Shown here: piece by piece, positions 1 to 9,600 of the stretch
Layout: each line of letters starts with the position of its first letter
Numbering within the stretch: the stretch's first letter is position 1
DNA from: Solenopsis invicta
Lineage: Eukaryota > Arthropoda > Insecta > Hymenoptera > Formicidae
Assembly: GCF_016802725.1 (NCBI RefSeq)
Contig: NC_052668.1
Coordinates: forward strand, 12,531,001-12,595,000
Reading direction: 5' to 3'
DNA length: 64,000 nucleotides
Program-made: the position numbers and the translations under genes
The notes under the pieces: model-generated
The model's input: only the letters and a program-made list of their open reading frames with translations
Told to the model about the DNA's origin: nothing
Database searches by the model: none

Positions 1-212
1 TTAAAAATCAGTTAAAAAACATTGTCTGTTGATTGCAACCCATGGGTTGGTGATAAATTTGACGAATTCTCTTATATTTTTACAGCAAAGCTTCTTAGTT
101 TAAAAAAAAAGTCGATTTATTCAAAATAACAATACAAAATCATCAAATTAAGCAGAAAATGCAAATTGTCAATGTGCTTAACATAAAGAACATTATTCAA
201 CAGCACGTACAG
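1..212. other. Upstream flank of the first mucin-like gene
   Basis: AT-rich flank without a gene. A stretch near 145-165 (atcaaattaagcagaaaat) recurs near 5502-5520, and the 165-200 segment resembles the proximal promoters of copies 2 and 3, so this is probably the truncated left end of the duplicated promoter unit. Confidence 0.4.
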
Positions 213-220
213 TATATAAA
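213..220 (+). promoter_or_regulatory. TATA box of mucin-like gene copy 1
   Basis: The sequence TATATAAA lies 72 bp upstream of the ATG at 285. Equivalent TATA elements sit at nearly the same distance from the ATGs of copies 2 and 3, which supports all three as independently transcribed genes. Confidence 0.6.
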
Positions 221-284
221 TGTCTAATACTGCATTGCGATACAAGCATTCACAGTGCGAGCACTAGCAACATAAGATTTCAAC

Positions 285-830
285 ATGAAAGTAACAGTAG
301 TGTTCGTGGTCTTGGCAATCGTGATGTGCGCCATGGTCCAGGAATCCGTAAGTCTTAATTCGAACATGATATCACAATTGTTAATAAATTTCCGAAGAAT
401 AACGATGTATTATTCTGTGCAATAGAAGCAATTAGATAGCCGTTGGTGGCCGTGTCGCTACTATGGGCGTAGATGTAGGTTGCCACGGGGTTGCTCATTA
501 ATCTGTTCGTCGAACACTTCATCATCAACAATGGCACCAGAAACAACACCAACAATAACAGAAACAACAGCAGTGTCGACAGACACAACACCAATGATGA
601 CAGAAACATCAGTAGTGCCGACAGACACAACACCAACGATGACAGAAACATCAGCAGTGCCGGCAGACACATCACCAATGATAACAGAAACATCAGCAGT
701 ACCGGCAGGTACAACACCAACGATGGCAAAAACAACAGTAGTGCTGGCTGACACATCACCAATGATAACAGAAACACCAGTAGCGCCGGCAGTCAGAAAC
801 ACCTCAGATACTACTACAGGTGGAAAATAA
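285..830 (+). CDS. Secreted Thr/Pro-rich mucin-like protein, tandem copy 1
   Basis: Family not recognised. Exon 1 (285-347) encodes a 21-residue hydrophobic signal peptide starting MKVTVVFVVLAIVMCAM. A canonical GTAAGT donor at 348 and a TAG acceptor at 424-425 remove a 78-nt intron in phase 0. Exon 2 (426-830) starts KQL, as in copy 3, and ends GK-stop. The mature N-terminus is short and rich in Arg, Trp, Tyr and Cys, with four cysteines ending in the C-x3-C motif shared by all copies. Six 14-residue repeats of the type TSPMITETSAVPAD follow, a likely O-glycosylated domain. Predicted length is 155 residues. TATA box, signal peptide, shared splice structure and two paralogues argue that it is real. 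A secreted coat, glue or secretion component is possible, but nothing here shows which. Confidence 0.72.
543..794 (+). repeat. Coding minisatellite, six 42-bp units
   Basis: Six tandem 14-codon units encode variants of TTPTMTETSAVPAD. Unit length is a multiple of three, so copy-number changes would keep the frame. Units differ by scattered substitutions rather than indels. Confidence 0.8.
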
Positions 831-963
831 TGCACTCCATTGGATCTAACTTTATTTGAAATGAAAGAACAAATGCAAAAATTACAATCAGTTGGAAACA
901 ACGACGCAATGTTAAGATTTTACTAAGAAATGATATAATTGCACATTTGTAGAGTAGTATCTG

Positions 964-969
964 AATAAA
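964..969 (+). terminator. Poly(A) signal, mucin-like copy 1
   Basis: AATAAA lies 134 bp after the stop at 828-830. The surrounding 3' UTR (tctaactttatttgaaatga) is repeated after copy 2 near 3796, showing that the UTR was duplicated with the gene. Confidence 0.5.
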
Positions 970-1126
970 GATATATTGAACGCTTAATTAAGATATATTG
1001 AAGGGGGCTTTCTACCTTGTTGACCGAAAGAATAGGTTATTTTTTAATTATTTTCTTTAACAAAAATTATTTAACAAATTATTTTCATATTCTGTAGATA
1101 TGTTTATACATCTATCCTTCTACTAT

Positions 1127-1611
1127 CAGGGGCGGCGCAACAATATAGGCAAACTAGGCGATAGCCTAGGGCGGCAAAACTCGGGTGGGCGGCATTTGTG
1201 ATTATTCCGATTCGAAAGCGTCACCACATGATACCATATGATACCAATCGAACATTAATACATTGTCGTTATTGATAACAGTGACGTCTAAAAAGTTAAT
1301 TTTATATATATTAATTATGAAATATCCTAAAATTTCTAATAAAATTTAACAGGATTTATTTATCGCAATGATACAAATCATGAAAGAAATTTAGAGATCT
1401 TGTGAAACGTAGAGAAGTTCGGCTAGTTTTTATGCCAAGTATATTTAATATATTTTTGTGTTTTGCATATATGTGTGTGTGCATGTACGTGTATTTAATT
1501 ATTCCTTAATTATATTTAAAATGTGTATTTGTGTGCTCTGAGGGAGGGAGGAGGGGGGGGGCACATATTATTTATTCGCCTAGGGCGTCAACTTTTCTTG
1601 CGCTGGCTCTG
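1127..1611. mobile_element. Non-autonomous hAT-like element (MITE)
   Basis: The 485-bp element begins CAGGGGCGGCGCAA and ends with the imperfect inverse (reverse complement CAGAGCCAGCGCAAG). It is flanked by an 8-bp target duplication with one mismatch: tctactat at 1119-1126 and cctactat at 1612-1619. An 8-bp duplication and CAG-type ends fit the hAT superfamily. Subterminal gcctagggcg motifs occur near both ends. No transposase ORF is present. Confidence 0.65.
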
Positions 1612-1619
1612 CCTACTAT

Positions 1620-2865
1620 ATATAAATTAACCAAAGATTTTAACCTACTATATATAAATTTTAACTAGAAAGAGCTAGGGAGTGTTGAAGAATGTGTTTT
1701 TAATCATGAAAAATAACATATGTAGCTTCTTTCCAAGTATTCTAAAACAAAAAATAAAAGATTCTTGAATTATATGAATCTGTGCACAAAGTAGACTACA
1801 GACATTAACAAATTTTAATTAGTTTTAAAATAGCGGTTTTACAAACATAAGAAATAAGTTTTAAGTAAAAAATGCAATTTCTTTTATTTATTAAAAAAAT
1901 ATTTGATTATTTTTTATTCTCTATAGTCTACTTTATGAAGAGTACTTTTTTATGTATGGATTTTGAAGCCAATTGCTTTAATAGTTTCTGAGATGGAAGC
2001 TATACCATTTTTCATCGTTAGAGACAAATTTTTCTCAAGTTTCCGTTACAAATTTATTAAGATGTGTAAATATATCTACAAAATATGAAAATAATTTATT
2101 GAATAGTTATTCTAAAAAAAATTATTAACAATAATCTATTTTTTTGGTCAACAAGATAAAAAGCTCCCTTAAATATAGATAAATTAATTTTTTAAACTTT
2201 TTTATTAAAAAAACTGTTGTAAATATCCGATACAATAATCAAAACAGTGGAGAAGATATATTAATAAGAACTTCCCCCCTTCTCGTGACATACACTATTG
2301 CTCAGAAGAGTTTCAATTAAAAGAATTAAATATTTTTTAAATTTATACAATTTAAGTACATTTTTATCACACAAGATGACGTCAAATAATAATAACGTTT
2401 CTAATATCAATATATTCAGACGTCATTAAAACGTCACCTTGTTTGCTGGGTTTTTAATGTTCTTTTAATGTACAAAAGATTTAAACTTTAGTTTTATCTA
2501 TAATGAAAATAACTTATTTCTTTATATGTAAAAAGAATGGAAATTTTTAAAATACATAAGTAACTGTTATTTTTTTCTTTCTTTTTTTTTTAAATATCGT
2601 GTTTTTTTCCTGCACTATTAGAATTCATTTGAATATACTTATTTAACATCATTTCTGTGTGTGCACGGAAATGACAATTGTGACAATTTCGTATCATTTG
2701 GTAACATATCGCTAAAAGAATACGAAACATATTGATGCTTTATGAAATTATTAATTATTCTCATTATATGAAATATATAAATGACAGTAGCATACACAAG
2801 TAGGAAAATAGACACGTGCTATTTGTCAATGTTCTTAACAAATAGAACATTATTTATCAGCACGG
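1620..2865. other. Intergenic, with part of the duplicated unit
   Basis: AT-rich DNA without a supported gene. Segment 2165-2460 recurs at about 3962-4330 after copy 2, and segment 2640-2934 recurs at about 5995-6326 before copy 3. This records the segmental duplications that produced the array. Confidence 0.5.
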
Positions 2866-2873
2866 TATATAAA
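2866..2873 (+). promoter_or_regulatory. TATA box of mucin-like gene copy 2
   Basis: TATATAAA lies 69 bp upstream of the ATG at 2935, in a promoter segment resembling that of copy 1. Confidence 0.6.
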
Positions 2874-2934
2874 TATCTACTGCACTGCGATACAAGTATT
2901 CCCAGTGTGAGCACCAGCAACTTAAGATTTCAAC

Positions 2935-3392
2935 ATGAAAGTAACAGTGGTGTTCATGATCTTGGCGATCATGGTGTGCGCCATGGTCCAGGAGTCCGTA
3001 AGTCTTAATTCGAACATGATATCGCAATTGTTAATGAATTTTCGGAGAATAACGATGTACTATTCTGCAAATAGAAGCAACAATTTGGGCCTCTAAGTGG
3101 TTTACCTTTAGAGAGCATTTTTGGGCCAGACTCGCACCGTGGGATGCCATGGACTTATCCTAGACCGCCGTTAGGCTACCCGATACATGGTGGACGTGGG
3201 CATGGGCATGGACATGGACATGGACATGGACATCAGCCGCGGATCTTTGAGCTACCACCGGGCTGTCAAATAATCTGTTCGCCAAGTACATCAACAAGTA
3301 CATCGACAATAACTTCAACAATGACACCAGAAATAACGTCAACAATGACACCAGAAATAACGTCAACAATGACACCAGGACCATCGACGTAG
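2935..3392 (+). CDS. Secreted His-rich mucin-like protein, tandem copy 2
   Basis: Paralogue of the gene at 285; family not recognised. Exon 1 (2935-2997) encodes the signal peptide MKVTVVFMILAIMVCAM. The 77-nt intron (2998-3074) is nearly identical to that of copy 1. Exon 2 (3075-3392) starts KQQF, then has a Pro/Gly-rich segment, a GHGHGHGHGHGH run near residues 50-61, the conserved C-x3-C motif in LPPGCQIICSP, and a short Thr tail of three TSTMTPEI-type octapeptides. Predicted length is 126 residues, the shortest of the three. The histidine run could bind metal ions (inference). The gene stops early: a tail like that of the other copies lies 330 bp downstream, so this copy seems truncated by an insertion. 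Confidence 0.68.
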
Positions 3393-3720
3393 TATCGACA
3401 GCCTCGTGAGAAATAACAGGTTAAAAAGTCGTCAAGTCAACGTTTAAAAAACCAGTTGATATAGACGTCGAAAATTTGATCAATTCGATGTTTTTGTGTC
3501 ATCTAAATTAGACGACTATTAGACGTCTTCTATGAATAATTTCTTCGAAATATCCGCATAAATATTATATTATTACACTACATAATCTCAATGAGCAAAA
3601 CAATATTTTTGTAATATTTTAAAAAACATTTTTTGTAAAAAAAAATTCTCAGAAATTATTTTTTTCTGAAATTCTCGAGCGACTACCCATCCAAGTCGTG
3701 ACTCCGGTGAATGCTTAAAC

Positions 3721-3762
3721 ACATCAGCAACGACGACAGAAACAACAGCAAGTGGAAAATAA
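3721..3762 (+). pseudogene. Detached C-terminal tail of mucin-like copy 2
   Basis: Fourteen codons read TSATTTETTASGK-stop, closely matching the ends of copies 1 and 3 (...GK-stop), and the copy 1-like 3' UTR follows. It is separated from the current stop of copy 2 (3390-3392) by about 330 bp of unrelated AT-rich sequence. No GT-AG intron that restores the frame was found, so it is most simply an orphaned exon end. Confidence 0.5.
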
Positions 3763-3939
3763 CGCGAGACCCCTTCCCCCTCCCCCACTTCATTAGATCT
3801 AACTTTATTTGAAATGAAAGAATAACAAATATAAAAATTATCTCATTGTCAGTTGGAAACAATAACGCAATGTTAAGATTTCACTAGAAAATGATATAAT
3901 TATAATTGCTCATGATTTGTAGAGTAGTATTTGAATAGC

Positions 3940-3945
3940 AATAAA
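3940..3945 (+). terminator. Poly(A) signal, mucin-like copy 2
   Basis: AATAAA in a 3' UTR homologous to that of copy 1 and at a similar place relative to the tail-like codons at 3721-3762. Confidence 0.4.
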
Positions 3946-3961
3946 AATATATTGAATGCTT

Positions 3962-4330
3962 AAATATAGGTAAATTTAATTTTTTAAACTTTTCGATTAA
4001 AAAACTTGTGAATATCCGATACGATAATTAGAACGATGGAGAAGTTTTAATATAGATATATTCATAAGAACTCTCTTTCTTCTTCCCTCTCTCTCTCTCT
4101 CTCTTTCTCTCTCTTTCTCCTCGTGACATATACTATTGCTCAGAAGTTCCAGCATGCTTGATATTTTCTCGCAGTTTACAAAAAGTTAAAAAAAAGCTAA
4201 AAATTTTTTTAATTTATATGATTTAAGCGCAAACAAGATAATATCAAATATAATATTAATAGCGTCTCTAACGTCAATAAGATGCCATTAAAACGTCACC
4301 TTGTTTGCTGGATTTTTAATATTCTTTTAA
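3962..4330. repeat. Downstream copy of a duplicated flank (matches 2165-2460)
   Basis: The segment shares colinear sequence with 2165-2460, including aatatccgatac, gtggagaag/atggagaag and the aaaacgtcaccttgtttgctgg end. A CT microsatellite (about 4087-4122) has expanded only in this copy. Confidence 0.6.
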
Positions 4331-4610
4331 GTTGGATTATTTTCAAGTTTCACCTTTCGATGCCAATAGAAATGCTTTAAGATCGTTTATATCATTTATA
4401 TTGGAGTTTTTTTTCATAAGGATCGATTTGATAATTTCGTAATACAAGTCCAAATTTACAAGTCCAAAAAACAACATTAAAAAAGGCTATTTTCTTGCCT
4501 ATTAATAAAATTGTAAAAAGCTTAGTAAATCTTACAGATTTCAACATGATGGTGTTATTAGTTTTCATTAAAAATGTAAGGAACATTGTCGCATTCTTCA
4601 AATTAAAGTC

Positions 4611-5420
4611 TTATTTTTCATCCTCTTTGTGATGTATGATTTTTAATACGAGTGAGTTATTTTTCATGTGAAACTTAGTATGCGAAAATTCCTAATATTG
4701 TTGGATAAAAATTTAATAAATAAGAAATAAAAGATCCAAAATGGCGGACGTCATTTGGTTATTTTTTTTTGCTATCATCAATTTTTTATAATGCACTCTT
4801 ACAATCAGTCGGGCCTAGGGACATGGATGTGATTTTCTGTCCCCTCTTCTTTTTTTGTACTTTTGTACTTTATGTACTTTTTAATTTTGTATGTTTTATG
4901 TGTACGTTTTAATTTTTTTGTATTTTTTTAATTTTTATGTATGTTACGACATGCTGCGGCATGTGAAAAAAGAGAGAGAGAATTAAATAATTTAATATTT
5001 TAGAACAAATCCTCTAAGAACATGTAAGCTGAAAAATTAACAAAAGAACAATAAAATACAATGCTAAGGAAGGGAATAGATGAAGATAACTGTCACTTGA
5101 AATGCTAGTTTATTCTTTTCCGTCTTATTTGCGATATTCGTCATTTTCATAATAGCATTATTCCCATAACTACACAAAATGATCTCATTTATTTACAAAT
5201 ATAAATTTTTATAATAATTATTAAATTACATTTGATGACACCAAGAAAATGCTCAGATAATGTTTGCCATTTTAGATCTTTTATTTCAAATTCATCTTAT
5301 TTATTAGATGCTTGTTCAACAATAGGATATATTCAATATTAGGAACCTTTGCATACTAAGTTTCACATGAAAAAAAGTAATTTGTATTGAAATCATACAT
5401 CGCGGAGAAGATGAAAAATA
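4611..5420. repeat. Large inverted-repeat element between copies 2 and 3
   Basis: Arms of about 140 bp (about 4611-4750 and 5267-5420) are imperfect reverse complements; both contain ttcatgtgaaacttagtatg and aataaaagatcyaaaatggc. The interior is AT-rich without a coding ORF. It looks like a degraded foldback or TIR transposon inside the gene array. Confidence 0.55.
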
Positions 5421-6257
5421 GAATTATATTTTTATAACAAATTTCTCTTTTTTTTTTTTTTGAGAAAAACGTACGTTTTATTCAAGATGCCAAAGCAGTC
5501 TCATCAAATTAAGCAGAAAATATCTATAATAAAATCTATCTGACCTTTTATAAGTTACTTTGTTAGAAAGGTCCGTTCTTTCAGGATTAATATCCCGATC
5601 TAATAATGAGGGGGATTAATATCCGGATCTAATAAAAGTAATTTTATTATTTGCAGTTATACGAACTCCGGAAGAGAACCATATTAATTTCTATTCAGAA
5701 GTTGTATTAAAAATCAGGTGCAAATTTTATATATTTTCCTATTATCTCATATATCATATTTTCCTTTTATATAGTATACAATATTAGGAGTTCAACGAAA
5801 TTTTCAATATACTTGTATTTAGTGTTTTATTTAATTTACGCACATATTTTATTTATATTTATAATATACAAACAACCGTCTTATGTTAAAAAAAAATGAA
5901 AGTTTTTAAAATACGTAAGAAATAATTGCTTATTATTTTTTCTTTTTTTAAAAACATCTTGTTTTTCTCTGCAATAACGGAATTTGTTTGAATATGCTTG
6001 TTTAACGTCACTGTGCACGTCTAACGTCACGTTCTGTGTGCACAGAAATGACAATTAATTGCGACAATTAACTGTGACAATTTGATACCATTTAGCAACA
6101 TATGGTTAAAAGAATGCGGAACACATTGCTACTTTATGAAATTATTAATTATTCTTATAACATATAGATGACAGTGGGATACGCAAGTAGGAAAAAAACA
6201 GACACGTGCCATTTATCAATGCACCTAACAAATAGATCGATGCAACAGCACGCTATG

Positions 6258-6264
6258 TATAAAT
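6258..6264 (+). promoter_or_regulatory. TATA box of mucin-like gene copy 3
   Basis: TATAAAT lies 69 bp upstream of the ATG at 6327, matching the spacing in copies 1 and 2. Confidence 0.55.
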
Positions 6265-6326
6265 ATCGCTACTGCATTACGATACAAGCATTTACAGTGT
6301 AAGCATTAGCGACGGAAAATTTCAAC

Positions 6327-6867
6327 ATGAAAGTAATAGTAGCGTTTATGATCGTGGCGATTGTGGTGTGCGCCATGATCCAGGAATCCGTAAGTTTTAA
6401 TTTGAACGTGATATCGTTTGTCAATGAATTTCCGCAAAATAACGATGTACTACATGTTTCTGTTCAAACAGAAACAACTATTTTGGGGTATGGGCTCACC
6501 TTTACAGATTTTGGAGCCACAACCACACTACCCTGGGATGCCGTCATCTCTAGGCCGCCTTGATTGGCCGTTTAGACGTGGACATGGAAATAGGCATGGA
6601 CATAGAGATAGACACGGACATGGGCGGCCACCGTGCGCTCAGCTTCCAGACGACTGCATAATACTCTGTCCGGGCTCATCAACAACAATGACACCAGGAA
6701 CATCAACGGAAACAGCAACGCCGACATACACATCACCAATAATGACAGAAACATCAGCAATGCCGACATACACATCACCAATAATGACAGAAACATCAGC
6801 AATGCCGGCAGACACAACGCAACAAGCATTCCAGACTACTACCGTTCCAGCCGTAGCTGGAAAATAA
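6327..6867 (+). CDS. Secreted His-rich mucin-like protein, tandem copy 3
   Basis: Third paralogue; family not recognised. Exon 1 (6327-6389) encodes the signal peptide MKVIVAFMIVAIVVCAM. The intron is 6390-6471, in phase 0. Exon 2 (6472-6867) starts KQLFWG and ends AVAGK-stop. It contains a degenerate His/Arg/Gly segment (RGHGNRHGHRDRHGHG), the conserved C-x3-C motif in LPDDCIILCPG, and two 14-residue TYTSPIMTETSAMP repeats. Predicted length is 152 residues. The 3' UTR differs from those of copies 1 and 2. If the intron is retained, a separate 78-codon frame (6327-6563) stays open. Secretion is well supported by the signal peptide; function is unknown. Confidence 0.7.
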
Positions 6868-7621
6868 TGCAAGACCACCACCAGGGACTCGGTCTGGTTA
6901 CGGTTACGGTCCAAGGCTATACCTAATTTTCGGTTTCAATTTCGATGTTTTTATATTGATAACGATAAATCTGTAACTGTTTGAATTTCGGTTTCGGTGT
7001 ATAATTATCTATTGTAAAATTTACAATGTATAAAAATAATAATACAAGTTGCATATTGTAACAAAATTTTTGTTTATTTTACAAAGTTTATAAATCATTA
7101 GAACGGAAGGATTGGGGTCTTTCGAGGTCATTTCTTGTCTTTTTTTTGCTGCTGTTTCATTTCAACAACTTACGGTGTCGCCAATGGTCGTTTTTTTTTT
7201 ACTAGTTTTCTATAAAATAGCAATCTTAATTGTTAGCAAAGTATCATAATAAAAGTAAAAAAATAAAAGAATTAACTACGTGTACACGGAGCGTTGAAAA
7301 ACATGAATGTAAGATTACAAAAAACTGTATTGATAAAAATTTGATTAGCTCGATCAATAGTCGATCTTCCAGGATTGTTTCATCGATATTTATTCTTAAC
7401 TATCCCCTAGGAGATAGCATGAATTTTAATCCTGAGAATAGTCTTTCGATGTTCACTTGCGTGGCTGATACCGTTAGAACAATCATCATTAATTTGTACA
7501 ATTCTGTTCATACTGTTTTTCACAATTACTTTTTATAATTGGTGATATTTAACAACGTTTAAAATTGGGAAAGAGTTCACTCGATGATTTCTCAATGTGA
7601 AAATCGTACGACATCACCGTA
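6868..7621. other. Intergenic, nothing recognised
   Basis: AT-rich sequence. A 102-codon plus-strand ORF at 7230-7538 has low-complexity composition, no recognised domain and no promoter, and is treated as chance. Confidence 0.4.
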
Positions 7622-7744
7622 TTCTGTAACTCTTAACGACAGCCAGGGATATCGTTACGTGTCGTTGCGCAGCTTTTCTACCATGTATAATATCTGCGCA
7701 ACGATGCTGTAACGATACCGAATTGTTGCTAAGGAGTTACAGAA
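7622..7744. repeat. Short foldback element
   Basis: Arms of about 55 bp pair almost throughout. Both ends read TTCTGTAACTC..., and the inner parts share TATCGTTAC and CGTTGCGCAG. A related half-element (gtaacgatatcg...attacagaata) occurs at about 15787-15825. This is a MITE-like hairpin. Confidence 0.55.
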
Positions 7745-8310
7745 GTCAAATTTAAAAATAAAAATCTCTTTCGAATCGTGTCCGAGCTCAGCGAACTTTT
7801 TTCCCTTACCTCTTTCTTCTTCTTCTTCATTCTTCTTTCTTTCTTATAGATCATCGTAGACTGTACCGCACGGCAGGTGTTGTTTCTTCACGCTCGTTCC
7901 TCGGCGAAGAGGTAATCTTCGAAAATATTCTACCTGCTTCGACGTATATGTGTACAGATGTACATCGGGCATGTGCACCTGCATTCCAGTGCCGGACGTC
8001 TGGCGAACGAAGGGCTCAGGTAAAATTTCAAAAGCGACTCTTTAAATCCGGTTCCGTCAATGCGATGGAATACCAGAAAAAAAAAACAAGCCGAAGAGTC
8101 CGGCCTGACGCGTCTATTGTATCATCGTAGAAAAGCCCTCGCCTACGCAAGTACTATAAAAGATATATTGCGTTTCATGCTTTTAAAATCGTGATCGAGA
8201 GACAGAAATCAGAATTGATAGGAATAGTTGACCTTTGCAGTGGATTAAAGATAAAAAGTTAAAAAAAAAGGATAAATTTGCATGTTATTCCATATTTATT
8301 ATACACAGAA

Positions 8311-8420
8311 AAAATGATTTTGCTAAAGTGTCTAAAAATTTAGCTAGGCACAGATCTGAAAATTTTGTTAGATCAACAAATAATTGTGAAGGACTGTTTC
8401 TGAGTGACAGTTTATATAAT
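8311..8420. repeat. Member of a dispersed repeat family
   Basis: The segment ttgctaaagtgtctaaaaat...agctaggcacagatctgaaa recurs in diverged form at about 12165-12215 and 14720-14780. The two later copies have imperfect inverted partners 150-180 bp downstream, which suggests a MITE family with ends of about 60 bp. Confidence 0.45.
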
Positions 8421-8879
8421 TAGACATATCAGCTATTATAGTTTGTAGCTATACAATATTGTAATTTTATAGAGGAAATGAAAATATTTATTATAATTAT
8501 GTCATTTCTTATTTAACAAACACTAAAAAGTTACGTACAGATGCTTCCAAAATATATTTCTTATTATATTATCTACTCGTATGGACAGATTGAAATCAAA
8601 CTATCACAGATTATTTACTATAATTTAAAGTCTCTAATGAATTAAGCACTGGTCCATCATTTGTTATTAACTTAGAAAAATTAACAATTCGTTATCTTTA
8701 TCTTCCCCCTCCCCCCCTTTTTCCTATATGCTTACAGAATTTGTATGCAACTAAAACTGGAACAAATTTTATTTTCATCGACTTATGATTTTTATCTTCA
8801 AAAATATCGATTAAACGTTAATTAATCGTTATTAACTTTATTGAACTAAATAATATTTTAATCGCAAATTGAAAATTTA

Positions 8880-9600
8880 AATTATTTCGAAGGCGCAAAT
8901 TAATTTCCGAACATCGCGCCATCACGACAGTTTTTCATCGAACAGCGCGGGAGATTTCGGGGCGTGAGTCCCGAAACATTGGAGAAATCTAATTTATCGT
9001 TCGAAACTTGTCCGGAAGCAAGCTAGAAGGTATCGAGTGACGCCGGTAGATGTGGGGAGGCGCGCGAAAATACGGGGTGCAGTCCGAGTCCGCAGCGTGG
9101 TGTATGCGCGTCGTATGCCGTTGTATGCAGCGTATACGCGGCTACGTTCAGGTTGCATCCAGTGGCGCGTGCAGCAGCGGAGGCGAGAGCGTTTTACAGA
9201 GTCTCGGAGGAATATCGATGGCCGGGACGAGGTGCGTCGACGACGACGACGACGGCGAATCTTCACGGGCGAATCTGGACGTGCGCGAGTAGAAGGCGAA
9301 AGTCCTGTCTTCTTCCGCGCGCGTGACCCAACCGGAGGAGATCGAGTAGAATTTCGATCTCCGCGTATCCGCGCCGATTGCACCCGGGCGGCGTAGCACC
9401 CTCCCGTCGCGCGCGCTCTCTCAGCCGTCTTCCGTTCTCTCATCATGATACCCGTCGGTGTGCATCAGCTGCAGCGATCCACTGGCCTTCGCAACGTCCG
9501 CGATACGAACGTCCAACGGAACCCCCGCGCGATGTATCGGGTCAGAGTCTGCAATCCGGACTAAGGACGCGATGACGACGCGCTGGGCAGGCCAGGTGAG
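8880..9600 (+). promoter_or_regulatory. CpG-rich promoter-like island, probable first exon
   Basis: GC and CpG content rise sharply against very AT-rich flanks, and the island contains (CGA)n runs near 9237-9255. It ends in a strong splice donor (CCAG|GTGAGA at 9595/9596), which suggests a 5' UTR exon. The next well-supported plus-strand exon is OSGIN exon 1 at 27669, so this may be the distal promoter of that gene. Overlapping ORFs on both strands here look like GC-driven open frames. Confidence 0.45.

Noticed and set aside
355..901. Minus-strand ORFs opposite mucin-like copy 1
   Set aside because: They mirror the in-frame 42-bp repeats; repeats whose length is a multiple of three keep antisense frames open. 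The sense strand has signal peptide, TATA box and splice sites.
6572..6914. Minus-strand ORFs opposite mucin-like copy 3
   Set aside because: Same antisense repeat effect.
7230..7538. 102-codon plus-strand ORF
   Set aside because: No signal, domain, paralogue or promoter; composition of random AT-rich translation.
8994..9575. Five overlapping Arg-rich ORFs in the CpG island
   Set aside because: Open on both strands because of high GC content; no domain, and none continues in phase into a downstream exon except the mini-exon discussed.
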